From assembly GCA_014649155.1 (NCBI GenBank), contig BMSM01000010.1, forward strand, positions 62,001 through 126,000: DNA of 64,000 nucleotides, in the 5' to 3' direction. Source of the DNA: Streptomyces griseoviridis. Its GTDB lineage: Bacteria; Actinomycetota; Actinomycetes; Streptomycetales; Streptomycetaceae. Under the pieces are notes generated by a model. That model had not been told where the DNA came from, did not search any database, and saw only the letters and a list, made by a program, of their open reading frames with translations. Positions 32,664-40,756 of the stretch are shown piece by piece (the stretch's first letter is position 1; each line of letters begins with the position of its first letter). Position numbers and translations under genes: made by a program.

Positions 32664-33143
32664 TCACATCATGTCGCGCGCGCCCGCCCTGATCGCCTCC
32701 CGGATACGGACGTAGGTGCCGCAGCGGCAGATGTTGCGGATGCCGTCGAGGTCGGCGTCGCCGATCTCGCGGCCCTCCTCCGCGACCCGGCGCACCAGCG
32801 CCACCGCCGCCATGATCTGGCCCGGCTGGCAGTAGCCGCACTGGGCCACGTCCTGGTCGAGCCACGCCCGCTGCATGGGGTGCAGGTCCGCGCCGGCGGT
32901 CGCCGCGAGGCCCTCGATGGTGGTGATCTCGTCGTCCGGGCCGAGGGCGCCGACCGGCACCGCGCAGGGATTGACGGCCCGGCCGTTGAGGTGGCTGGTA
33001 CAGGCCTTGCAGACGTTGATGCCGCAGCCGTACTTGGGGCCGGTCACGCCCAGGATGTCGCGCAGGACCCACAGCAGGCGCACGTCATCGTCGACGTCGA
33101 CGGTGACCTGTTCGCCGTTGAGGCGGAAGGTGTGTTCGGGCAC
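32664..33143 (-). CDS. oxiA: [2Fe-2S] subunit of a molybdenum hydroxylase (OxiA-like)
   Basis: 159 aa from a GTG 6 nt after GGAG. The two iron-sulfur clusters of the xanthine-oxidase family are complete: C40-x4-C45-x2-C48...C60 (plant-type) and C102-x2-C105...C139-x-C141 (CGYCQPGQ, CRCGTY). It passes electrons from the molybdenum centre in the large subunit. The pair resembles isoquinoline 1-oxidoreductase. In Streptomyces sp. K30, oxiA and oxiB of this type accompany the lcp rubber oxygenase gene and oxidise aldehydes from polyisoprene cleavage. The symbol follows that context. Confidence 0.82.
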   Translation of the reverse strand: MPEHTFRLNGEQVTVDVDDDVRLLWVLRDILGVTGPKYGCGINVCKACTSHLNGRAVNPCAVPVGALGPDDEITTIEGLAATAGADLHPMQRAWLDQDVAQCGYCQPGQIMAAVALVRRVAEEGREIGDADLDGIRNICRCGTYVRIREAIRAGARDMM

Positions 33144-33160
33144 AGCGGGCTCCAAGCGGG

Positions 33161-35470
33161 TCAGCGGACGTGGTCCAGGCCGTCGGTGGGCGAGGCGGGA
33201 ACGGGCGGCACCGTCGGTTTCGGCTCGAAGGAGAGCGTGCCGTGGTTGACGGGGAAGCGCGTCGGCATGGTGCCGGTGGCCCGGCCGTAGGCGCAGGCGA
33301 CGGCCGCCATCGACGCCGCCACCCCCAGCTCCCCGGCCCCGCCCGGCTCCCCGGTGCTGTCCGGCATGACGACGACCCGCAGCTCCGGCGGGGTGTTCCA
33401 CTGCCGGGTGTAGAAGTAGTTGTCCCAGCTGGCCTCCAGGAAGTGCCCGTCGCGCAGATGCAGGCCGGCGGTGAGGGCCAGCGCGATGCCGTCCATCAGG
33501 CAGCCCGCCATCTGGGCCTCCAGCCCGCGCGGGTTGACGGTGAGGCCGACGTCGACGGCGACGACGGCCTTGGTCACCCGGGGGCCGGTGACCGCGTCGC
33601 GGACGGTGCGGCCGACCGTCTCCGGGCGGCAGTCGATCTCGACCAGGACCGCGCTGACGGAGTGGTACTCGGAGTGGAAGGCGATGCCCTGCGCCATGCC
33701 GTCCGGCATCGCCCTGCCCCAGTTCCCGGTCTCGGCGGCCTTCTCCAGCACGGCCTTGGCGCGGTCGTCCCTGAGGAAGTCGCGCCGGAAGGTGTACGGG
33801 TCCTTGCCCATCTTCCCGGCCAGCCGGTCGACGAGGAGTTCCCGGGCGCAGGTGACGTCGGGGGAGTAGACGTTGCGCATGCTGCCGGTGTTGAAGCCCT
33901 TGTCGGTCTCGCTCAGCAGCCGGCTGTGGGCGCCGAAGTCGTAGGGCATGTTCTGGGAGAGCTGGAAGAAGGTCTCGGAGAAGCCGATGTCCCCCACCGG
34001 CAGCCGCGCCGCCAGGGCCGTGAAGATCTCGCCGAGCCCGTGGCTCAGGTCGGTGGCGACACTGGTGTGCCGCTGCCGGTAACCGAGGACGGTGTTCCCC
34101 AGGTACGAGATGCGGACCCGGGAGGTCGCCATCGGGTGGGCGCGGCCCTGGCGGGCGTCGTCGGCGCGGTGCCACATCAGCTTGACCGGCTTGCCCATGG
34201 CCCGGGACGCCTCCACGGCCTCCAGCGCCGCGTCGAAGAAGAGCTTGCGGCCGAAGGACCCGCCGCCCTCGGTGACGTGCACGGTGACCGCGCCGAGCGG
34301 CAGCCCGAGCTTGGCGGCGATGGCCTCCTTGGCGACGATCGGCGCCTTCAGGCTGGACCAGACCTCGGCCCGGTCGGCGCGTACGTCGGCGATGGCGCAG
34401 TTGGGTTCCAGCGCGCTGTTGCCGCGGAAGGCGAAGGTGAACCGGGCCTCCACGCTCGGGGTGAGCGGCGGCAGGCCCAGCGGCAGTTCGGCCGCCTCCA
34501 GTTCCTTCAGCACCACCTCGTCGGACTTGCCCTCCGCGGTCCCCGGCCGCCAGGACACCCGCAGCGCGCGCACCGCATCGATGCACTGCCCGAAGGTCTC
34601 GGCCCGCACCGCCACCCCGCTGCCGATCACCGCGACGTCGGTGACCCCGGGGAGGGCGCGCACCTCCGCGAGGTTGGCGACCGAGCCCACCCGGCCGTTG
34701 ATGGTGGGCGGCCGGCACACCATGGTCGGCTTGGCGTCCGGCACGTCCAGGTCCATGGTGAACCGCTTCCGCCCGGTGACGGCGGCCAGCGCGTCGACGC
34801 GGCCGTGGGACCGGCCGATGACGGTGAACCGCTCGCGCGGCTTGAGGTCGACGGCCACCCGCTCGGTCCGTACCGCGGCGGCCTTCGCGGCCAGCGCGCC
34901 GATCCCGACGCGCCGGCCCGCCGGACCGGTGACGGTACCGTCCTTCAGCGTCAACTCGCTCTCTGGTACACCCAGTTCGGCGGAGGCGGCGCGCAGCAGA
35001 CGGCCCCGGGCGACGGCGGCGGCGACGCGGACCGGGACGAAGGTGGAGACGGTGGTGTTGGACGCGCCGGTGAGCTGGTTGAACAGCAGCTCCGGCCGGG
35101 CGTCGGCCAGGGTGACCCGCACCCGGTCCACGGGGAGGTCCAGTTCCTCGGCGATCAGCATGGCCGTCGACGTGGTGATGCCCTGGCCCACCTCGGTGCG
35201 CGGCAGCGCGAAGGAGACCGAGCCGTCCTCGCCCACCTCCACGGTGATCAGCCCGGAGGTCGGCAGCGCCGCCGCGGTCATCACGTCGTTGAGGTCGACC
35301 AGTTCGGTGATCTCCGGGGACGGGATGCCGTCGGCCCGTGCCGCGGGAGCCGGGGCGAGTCCGGCGGCGGTCACCAGGGTGGGGCCGGCCAGGACGTACC
35401 CGAGGAACCGCCGTCTGCCGACGGAATGCCCCGCGGGCTCCGGCGGGCTGGTGGGCTCGGCGTCGGTCAT
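33161..35470 (-). CDS. oxiB: molybdopterin-binding large subunit of a molybdenum hydroxylase (OxiB-like)
   Basis: 769 aa. A twin-Arg signal (VGRRRFLGYVLAG, residues 18-30, then APAPAARA) directs the folded cofactor-loaded enzyme out of the cytoplasm. Aldehyde-oxidase-family motifs follow: RTEVGQGITTSTAMLIAEEL, LTGASNTTVSTF, TEGGGSFGRKLFFDAALEA and the C-terminal GGAGELGVAASMAAVACAYGRATG with the catalytic Glu. It lies 17 bp upstream of the [2Fe-2S] subunit gene and downstream of two lcp genes, the gene set known for rubber degradation. The likely substrate is the aldehyde ends of oligo-isoprenoids. The RBS is AGAAGGAG. Confidence 0.85.
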   Translation of the reverse strand: MTDAEPTSPPEPAGHSVGRRRFLGYVLAGPTLVTAAGLAPAPAARADGIPSPEITELVDLNDVMTAAALPTSGLITVEVGEDGSVSFALPRTEVGQGITTSTAMLIAEELDLPVDRVRVTLADARPELLFNQLTGASNTTVSTFVPVRVAAAVARGRLLRAASAELGVPESELTLKDGTVTGPAGRRVGIGALAAKAAAVRTERVAVDLKPRERFTVIGRSHGRVDALAAVTGRKRFTMDLDVPDAKPTMVCRPPTINGRVGSVANLAEVRALPGVTDVAVIGSGVAVRAETFGQCIDAVRALRVSWRPGTAEGKSDEVVLKELEAAELPLGLPPLTPSVEARFTFAFRGNSALEPNCAIADVRADRAEVWSSLKAPIVAKEAIAAKLGLPLGAVTVHVTEGGGSFGRKLFFDAALEAVEASRAMGKPVKLMWHRADDARQGRAHPMATSRVRISYLGNTVLGYRQRHTSVATDLSHGLGEIFTALAARLPVGDIGFSETFFQLSQNMPYDFGAHSRLLSETDKGFNTGSMRNVYSPDVTCARELLVDRLAGKMGKDPYTFRRDFLRDDRAKAVLEKAAETGNWGRAMPDGMAQGIAFHSEYHSVSAVLVEIDCRPETVGRTVRDAVTGPRVTKAVVAVDVGLTVNPRGLEAQMAGCLMDGIALALTAGLHLRDGHFLEASWDNYFYTRQWNTPPELRVVVMPDSTGEPGGAGELGVAASMAAVACAYGRATGTMPTRFPVNHGTLSFEPKPTVPPVPASPTDGLDHVR

Positions 35471-35567
35471 CCGGTGCTCCTTCTCGTGCGCGGCCTCGTC
35501 GGCCGGGGGCCCGGGGGCGGTCGGCGCCGCCCCCGGGCGTGTGTGCGAGCGGGTCGGTCCGGTGCGG

Positions 35568-36788
35568 TCAGGACGGGCGGTTGGTGTCCGGGATCTCCAG
35601 GTCGATGGGCTGGGCCTCGCCGAGGAACAGCAGCACGAACTTACGGATCGCCTCCTCCACCGTCCAGGCCGCCTCCGGGATCAGCGGCAGCGGGATCAGC
35701 CCTTCCCGGAACGCCACCAGCAGCGGCCAGGCGGCGCTGATCAGCGGCTGCCAGAACGGCTCCCTGTCCAGCCCGATGAGGTCCCCGACCCGGTCGCCGA
35801 CCGTGTACCGGGAGAAGGCGTTGATCAGCGGGCGGGTGAGACCCGCGTCCAGCTCCGCGACGATGTCCAGCAGGACGTCGGTGAGGTTCTGCCCCTCGGG
35901 GGTGGCGGCCAGCACCGGGTCCAGGGCCTGCTTGGACTGGGCGTTCGCCTCGTCCCAGGAGGCCGGTATGTACTCGTCGAGGATGCCGAGCAGGTGCGCG
36001 GTCACCTGCCACACGTGCAGGAAGCCGTCCGACTCGGTGGTGCTGACCGGGACCCGCCAGTCCTTCAGCTTGCGCATGACAAAGGTGGGCAGGCTGTGCC
36101 AGGTGACCATCAGGTCGGCCTGGCTGATCGGGATGGTCTGCCCGCCGCTCGTCTGCGACCAGCCCGGCGACTGCGGCAGCAGGTGCCGTACGGCCGCGTG
36201 CACCAGCCGGGTCTTCACGCAGGTCACGATCATCGTGCCCTGGGGCTGGTAGGCGTCCAGGTCGCCGACGTCGTAGCCGAGTTTGGCGGTCTTGGCGATG
36301 CGGTCCTTCATGTCCGCGCCGCCCTTGGAGTAGTAGACGGCCCGTGCCTCCCGGGGGATGGCGGTGCTCATCAGGCCGCTGCCCAGTCCGTAGAGGGCGC
36401 CGGTGTAGATGCCCTTCTTCTTGGTGAAGTCGACCGCCGCCTTCAGTTTGCGGGTGTCGGCCCAGGCGGGCATCTGCCGGGCGTGTTCCATGAAGTCCCG
36501 CAGATCGGCGGGGAGTCCGGCCGGGAGCGGCTGGTCGTTGCGGGTCCACTGCCGCAGCAGGCCGTTCACCTTGGGCACGTCACCGCGGTCGATGACGGCG
36601 GCGAGCACCGGGTCGGCCTCGTCGTCCCAGACCCAGTCCGGGTCGACGCCCGCGCCCTTGCCGGCCACCGAGCCGCTCGGCGCCCACGTCCAGGGCCGGG
36701 CCTGCGCGGGGGCCGCCGCGCCCAGCGCGCCCAGCGCTCCCAGTGTTCCGCCGGTGATCAGCATTCTGCGCCTGCTGAGTCCGTCCAT
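35568..36788 (-). CDS. lcp: latex clearing protein (rubber oxygenase), copy 1
   Basis: 406 aa. Twin-Arg signal LSRRRMLITGGTLGALGALGAAAPAQA, then the DUF2236/MpaB rubber-oxygenase domain. Aligned by motif to Lcp of Streptomyces sp. K30, all key positions occur one residue earlier: catalytic Glu E147 (IPREARAVYY), R163, distal haem ligand K166 and T167 (DRIAKTAKLGY), proximal haem ligand H197 with R201 and H202 (KTRLVHAAVRHL). The enzyme is a secreted b-type haem dioxygenase that cleaves poly(cis-1,4-isoprene) to aldehyde/ketone oligomers. It lies between a second lcp and the oxiBA genes. Confidence 0.9.
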   Translation of the reverse strand: MDGLSRRRMLITGGTLGALGALGAAAPAQARPWTWAPSGSVAGKGAGVDPDWVWDDEADPVLAAVIDRGDVPKVNGLLRQWTRNDQPLPAGLPADLRDFMEHARQMPAWADTRKLKAAVDFTKKKGIYTGALYGLGSGLMSTAIPREARAVYYSKGGADMKDRIAKTAKLGYDVGDLDAYQPQGTMIVTCVKTRLVHAAVRHLLPQSPGWSQTSGGQTIPISQADLMVTWHSLPTFVMRKLKDWRVPVSTTESDGFLHVWQVTAHLLGILDEYIPASWDEANAQSKQALDPVLAATPEGQNLTDVLLDIVAELDAGLTRPLINAFSRYTVGDRVGDLIGLDREPFWQPLISAAWPLLVAFREGLIPLPLIPEAAWTVEEAIRKFVLLFLGEAQPIDLEIPDTNRPS

Positions 36789-36837
36789 GTGCGCGTTCCT
36801 CCTCGTGGGGTGGCTGTCCGTACCGTGCGGGCGTGGT

Positions 36838-38067
36838 TCAGGAAGGGCGGTTGGTCTCGGGGAGGGTGATGCTCGTGCCCCGGCCCTTGGTCAGGTAGAA
36901 GAGGATGTACTGCCGTACCGCCTCGTCGATCGTCCAGGCCAGCGGCGGCACCAGCGGCAGCGGGATCAGCTTCTCGCGGAAGGCCACCAGCTTCGGCCAG
37001 GCCGTGGCGATCGCCCGCTCCCAGAACGGTTCGGCGGGGATGCCGTCCCAGTCGGCGACCCGGTCGCCCACCAGGTACCGGGCGAGCGCGTTGACGAGCG
37101 GCCGGTCGATGCCGCCGGGGCTGGTCTGCTCGGCGAGCTGGCCCAGCAGGATGTCGGTCAGCTCGACGCCCTCCGGGGTGGGAGCGAGGACCGGTTCGAG
37201 CACCTGACCGTACTGGGCGTCGGCCGCGTCCCAGGTGGCGGGGATGTACTCGTCCCGGATGCCGAGCAGATGCGCGGTCACCTGCCACAGGTGCAGATAC
37301 GCCTCCGCGTCCGCGGGCGGCACCGGCACCTTCCACTCCCGCAGCCTGCCCATCGTGTAGGTGGGCAGGCTGTGCCAGGTGACGAGCAGGTCCGCCTGGC
37401 TGATCGGGACGGTCTGGCCGCCGCTGACCTTCGACCAGCCGGGGGAGCGCGGCAGCAGGTGGCGTACGGCGGCGTGCACCAGCCGGGTCTTGACGGCCTC
37501 CACGACGACCTTCCCGTCGGGCCGGTAGGCGTTCAGGTCGCCGACGGCGAAGCCCAGCAGGCTGGTCTTGGCGACCCGGTCCTCCATGTCGGCGCCGCCC
37601 TTGGAGTAGTAGACCGACCGCGCCTCCCGGGGGATGGCGGTGCTCAGCATGCCGCCGCCGACCCCGTTGAGCAGGTTGAGGTAGATGCCGCGGCGCTCGT
37701 TGAACGCGGCGGCCGTCTCCAGCTTCTTCCGGTCGGCCCACGGGGGCAGTTGCCGCGCCCGCTCCATGTACTCCCGCAGGTCCCCCGGCAGACCCGCGGG
37801 CAGCGGCTGGTCGTTGCGGGTCCACTTGACCAGTTCCTCGTTGACCCGGGGCACGTCGCCGCGGTCGATCACGGCGGCGACCAGCGCGTCGACCTCCTCG
37901 TCCCACACCCACTCCGGGTCCAGTCCGGCGCCCTCGCCCGCGACCGAACCGCTCGGCGCCCAGGTCCACAGGGACCGGGCGCCGGCCGGCGACGCCATGC
38001 CCAGCGCCCCGAAGGCGCCCAGGACGCCGCCCGTCGTCATCATCTTGCGCCTGCTGAGTCCGTCCAT
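36838..38067 (-). CDS. lcp: latex clearing protein (rubber oxygenase), copy 2
   Basis: 409 aa. Twin-Arg signal LSRRKMMTTGGVLGAFGALGMASPAGA. Numbering matches K30 Lcp exactly at the key sites: E148 (IPREARSVYY), R164, K167, T168 (DRVAKTSLLGF), R195, H198, R202, H203 (KTRLVHAAVRHLL). The C terminus ends in the shared (P)(E/D)TNRPS tail. It differs from copy 1 in many loop residues (NERRGIYLNLLNGVGGGML versus TKKKGIYTGALYGLGSGLM), so the two may differ in product range. It is the first gene of the lcp-lcp-oxiB-oxiA run. Two A/T-rich inverted repeats stand upstream. Confidence 0.9.
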   Translation of the reverse strand: MDGLSRRKMMTTGGVLGAFGALGMASPAGARSLWTWAPSGSVAGEGAGLDPEWVWDEEVDALVAAVIDRGDVPRVNEELVKWTRNDQPLPAGLPGDLREYMERARQLPPWADRKKLETAAAFNERRGIYLNLLNGVGGGMLSTAIPREARSVYYSKGGADMEDRVAKTSLLGFAVGDLNAYRPDGKVVVEAVKTRLVHAAVRHLLPRSPGWSKVSGGQTVPISQADLLVTWHSLPTYTMGRLREWKVPVPPADAEAYLHLWQVTAHLLGIRDEYIPATWDAADAQYGQVLEPVLAPTPEGVELTDILLGQLAEQTSPGGIDRPLVNALARYLVGDRVADWDGIPAEPFWERAIATAWPKLVAFREKLIPLPLVPPLAWTIDEAVRQYILFYLTKGRGTSITLPETNRPS

Positions 38068-38095
38068 CGCCGCTAGCTCCTCCGCGAGCCTTTTT

Positions 38096-38128
38096 GATAC
38101 AGAGAGACGATTCGAGGTTCTCTGTATC
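38096..38128. promoter_or_regulatory. GATACAGAGA-N13-TCTCTGTATC inverted repeat upstream of the lcp operon
   Basis: A perfect 10-bp inverted repeat begins 29 bp before the lcp copy 2 start. The sequence is A/T-rich for this genome and close enough to the start to be an operator in the leader, or a hairpin in the mRNA leader. Which it is cannot be decided from sequence. Confidence 0.6.
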
Positions 38129-38237
38129 TTGTGGGGTTTCCAGGGGAGCACAGACGCGGCCCGAACGCCAGAGGTCGCGCAGTGATGGCGGTGCCGGCGG
38201 TGACACGCCCGCCCTCCCGGGCCTTCCACATCTGAAA

Positions 38238-38267
38238 AACAGATTGCCTGCAACGGAAACATCTGTT
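38238..38267. promoter_or_regulatory. AACAGAT-N16-ATCTGTT inverted repeat, second candidate site of the lcp promoter region
   Basis: AACAGAT (38238-38244) is mirrored by ATCTGTT (38261-38267). A nested ATCTG-AAAAA-CAGAT dyad lies at 38230-38244. This is the most A/T-rich part of the ~200-bp gap in front of lcp, so it probably overlaps the promoter. Confidence 0.5.
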
Positions 38268-38272
38268 GGACA

Positions 38273-38476
38273 GTGTTCGAGCCGCCGCCCGGGGATGGCC
38301 CGTGCGGCGGCACAGTCAACGCGACACGGGACCTGCGCGTGGACTGGGCCGACGACCCCGTGGACCGGCTCGGCGACCTGCTCGGCGTGTGGCTGCCGCA
38401 GCACGACGACTACGCGCGGCGCGGACTCGACCCCGCGAGCTCACCCTCGTACGGCGTCCCCGGGGACCCGCGGTGA
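38273..38476 (+). pseudogene. C-terminal remnant of a DUF1028 family gene
   Basis: The frame ends in a segment like the C-terminal tail of DUF1028 proteins: DLRVDWADDPVDRLGDLLGVW, with the VD-x2-x-D-P-x2-L pattern. The ~200-residue Ntn-hydrolase-like part that should precede it is missing. An ATG exists, but the first residues (PPPGDGPCGG) do not fit a domain start. Its stop overlaps the GTG of the next gene (GTGA), an operon junction that survived the deletion. Confidence 0.6.
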
Positions 38477-39609
38477 GCGGCGCGCTCAAAGCCGCGGCGC
38501 GGGCCGCGGTCGACCGGCACGCCGAGGAGCTGATCGCGCTGTCCGAGCGGCTGCACGCCGACCCGGAGACCGCCTGGGAGGAGCACCGGGCCGCCGCGTC
38601 CGTGCCCGGTCTGCTGGACCGCGCCGGATTCGACGTCACCGCCGCCTACCTGGGCCTGGACACCGCCTTCCACGCCCGGTTCGGCAGCGGCCCGGTACGG
38701 ATCGCGCTGTGCGCCGAGTACGACGCGCTGCCCGGCCTCGGGCACGCCTGCGGCCACAACCTCATCGCGGCGAGTTCGGTCGGTGCCGCGCTGGGCCTCG
38801 CCGCCGTCGCGGACGGCGCCGGACTCACCGTCGAGGTCTACGGCACCCCCGCCGAGGAGGGCGGTGGCGGCAAGATCGAGATGCTCGACCGGGGCGCCTT
38901 CACCGGCGTCGACCTCGCCATGATGGTGCACCCGGCGCCGGTCGACGTGGCCGAGGCCCGCCCCTTCGCGGTCAGCCACTCCCGGATCTCCTGCACCGGC
39001 AGGTCCGCGCACGCCGCCGCCTACCCGGAGACCGGGATCAACGCCGCCGACGCCTTCACCGTCGCCCAGGTCGCCATCGGCCTGCTGCGCCAGCAGCTCC
39101 CGGCCTCGGCACGGGTGCACGGCGTGGTGACCCACGCCGGCGACGCCCTCCTGGTGCCCGTGTTCGGCCGGCTCTCCGACCGGGTGGGACGCGAACCGGT
39201 GTTCGTCGCGGCGACGACCGCCCTGCTGGTCCTGTCCACCCCCGCCTTCCTGCTGACGCGGACCGGGCTCGCCGGGACCTGGATCGCCGGTCTGCTGCTC
39301 GGCGCGATCCTCGGCACCTACGCGGTGTGGGCGGCGGAGATCTTCCCCACCCGCACCCGGCAGAGCGGACTGTCGGTGGCGTACAACATCACCGCGGCGC
39401 TGTTCGCCGGCACGGTGCCCTACCTGATGACCGTCCTCGTCTCCGCGACCGGTTCCCCCCTGGTGCCCGGCCCGTACCTGATGGTGTTCGCCACGGGCGG
39501 CCTGGCCGCCGCCCTGACCCTGAAGGAGACCGCGGGCCGCGCGCTGCTGCGCCCCGAGGACGTCGACGGCGTACCCGCCGGGCCCCGCCGGCGGGCCGGC
39601 GCCGCATAG
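38473..39609 (+). pseudogene. in-frame chimera: N-terminal part of an M20 amidohydrolase joined to the C-terminal half of an MFS transporter
   Basis: 378 codons without a stop. Residues 1-~224 are an M20-type amidohydrolase: ELIALSERLHADPETAWEEH, metal-site ALCAEYDALPGLGHACGHN and TPAEEGG, TGRSAHAAAYPETGINAADAF, VHGVVTHAGDA. At ~224 (base ~39142) the sequence switches to LLVPVFGRLSDRVGREPVFVA, the conserved loop of metabolite:H+ symporters, and continues with about five helices to the transporter end. An M20 enzyme should carry on for ~170 more residues and an MFS protein should have six more helices before this point. An in-frame deletion between two adjacent genes explains it. Function is unlikely. 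Confidence 0.82.
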
Positions 39610-39650
39610 GGTACGGCCCGGACACGGTTCACCGCGCGCAAGGGTCTCGC

Positions 39651-40565
39651 ATGACGTCACCGCTGGGGTTCACCCTCGTTCAGCTCCGCTACTTCCTGGT
39701 CGCCGCCGAACGCGGCTCCATGACGGAGGCGTCGCAGGAATTGCACATCGCGCAGTCCGCCGTGTCCACGGCCGTCTACCACCTGGAACGCGACCTCCAG
39801 GTGCAGCTGTTCATCCGCCGCCGGGGCCGGGGCCTGACCCTGACCCCGGCCGGGGAACGGCTCCGGCAGCAGGCCCGGGACCTGCTGGCCCGCGCCCGCG
39901 AGGTCGAGCGGGAGGCCCGGGGCGACGGCGGCAACCTCACCGGGCCGGTCACCGTCGGCTGCTTCGTCACCCTCGCCCCCTACTACCTCCCCCCGCTGTT
40001 CAGCGAGTGCACCCGGCGCCACCCCGGCATCCAGATCGACGTGGTGGAGGGGGAGACCGACGACCTGGTCCGCGCCCTGACCGCCGGGCACCTCGACTTC
40101 GCCCTCACCTACGGCCTCGGCCTGTCCGCCGAGCCGGAACTGCGGGCCGAGACGATCGCCCTCGCCCCGGCCTACGTCATCGTCCCGGCCGGTCACCCGC
40201 TGGCCGGCCGGGACAGCGTGGACCTCGCCGAACTCTCCGCGGAACCCCTGGTCCTGCTCGACCTCCCGCACAGCCGCGACTACTTCCACTCCCTGGTCGC
40301 CGCCACCGGCACCGCCCCCGACGTCCGCTACCGCACCCGCAGTTACGAGACCGTCCGCTCCCTGGTGGCCCGCGGCCTCGGTTACTCCGTCCTCAACCAG
40401 CGCCCGGTGACGAGCCAGACCTACGGCGGCGGCGAGGTCGCCGAACTCCGGCTCCGGGACGGCGGCCCACCGCTCGAAGTCAAGATCGCCGCCGTGGACG
40501 GCATGACCCAGACCGCCCGCGCCCGCGCGGTGATGGACCTGCTGCGGGAGATCGCCGGCCCCTGA
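39651..40565 (+). CDS. LysR-family transcriptional regulator
   Basis: 304 aa. The winged helix is FTLVQLRYFLVAAERGSMTEASQELHIAQSAVSTAVYHLERDLQVQLFIRR. The effector domain has LTGPVTVGCFVTLAPYYLPPLFSEC and GLGYSVLNQRP. It lies 41 bp behind the M20/MFS chimera on the same strand, so it probably once governed the DUF1028-M20-MFS operon, whose genes are now broken. Whether it still has targets is unknown. Confidence 0.85.
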   Translation: MTSPLGFTLVQLRYFLVAAERGSMTEASQELHIAQSAVSTAVYHLERDLQVQLFIRRRGRGLTLTPAGERLRQQARDLLARAREVEREARGDGGNLTGPVTVGCFVTLAPYYLPPLFSECTRRHPGIQIDVVEGETDDLVRALTAGHLDFALTYGLGLSAEPELRAETIALAPAYVIVPAGHPLAGRDSVDLAELSAEPLVLLDLPHSRDYFHSLVAATGTAPDVRYRTRSYETVRSLVARGLGYSVLNQRPVTSQTYGGGEVAELRLRDGGPPLEVKIAAVDGMTQTARARAVMDLLREIAGP

Positions 40566-40608
40566 CCGACGGCTTGCCCGCGCCGATCGCCGCGCCGTGT
40601 CGGGGCGC

Positions 40609-40654
40609 TGTCGGCCTGATCGGTGATCTGTCGGCGTGATCGGTGATCTGTCGG
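40609..40654. repeat. 20-bp tandem repeat (2.3 copies) upstream of the TetX-like gene
   Basis: TGTCGGCCTGATCGGTGATC (40609-40628) is followed directly by a copy with one change (40629-40648) and the start of a third. Tandem units of two helical turns upstream of a gene suggest a multi-site operator. The nearest gene start downstream is at 40757. Confidence 0.6.
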
Positions 40655-40694
40655 GGGTCTGCCGACGGAGTCCACGACGTTGGAGTCGGCCGGC

Positions 40695-40710
40695 GCCGGT
40701 GCGCACCGGC
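40695..40710. promoter_or_regulatory. GCCGGTGCGCACCGGC palindrome
   Basis: A perfect 16-bp palindrome 46 bp before the monooxygenase start, between the tandem repeat and the gene. It is GC-rich, so chance is more likely than for the A/T-rich sites. Possible operator. Confidence 0.35.
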
Positions 40711-40756
40711 CACCGGCATCGCAGCGACGATGCACCGTCGATCAGAAAGCACTCCC

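Noticed and set aside
35568..38067. Calling the two tandem genes generic DUF2236 proteins
   Set aside because: The Glu, Arg, Lys, Thr and His positions known in rubber oxygenase, the Tat signal and the oxiBA neighbours together support the specific call.
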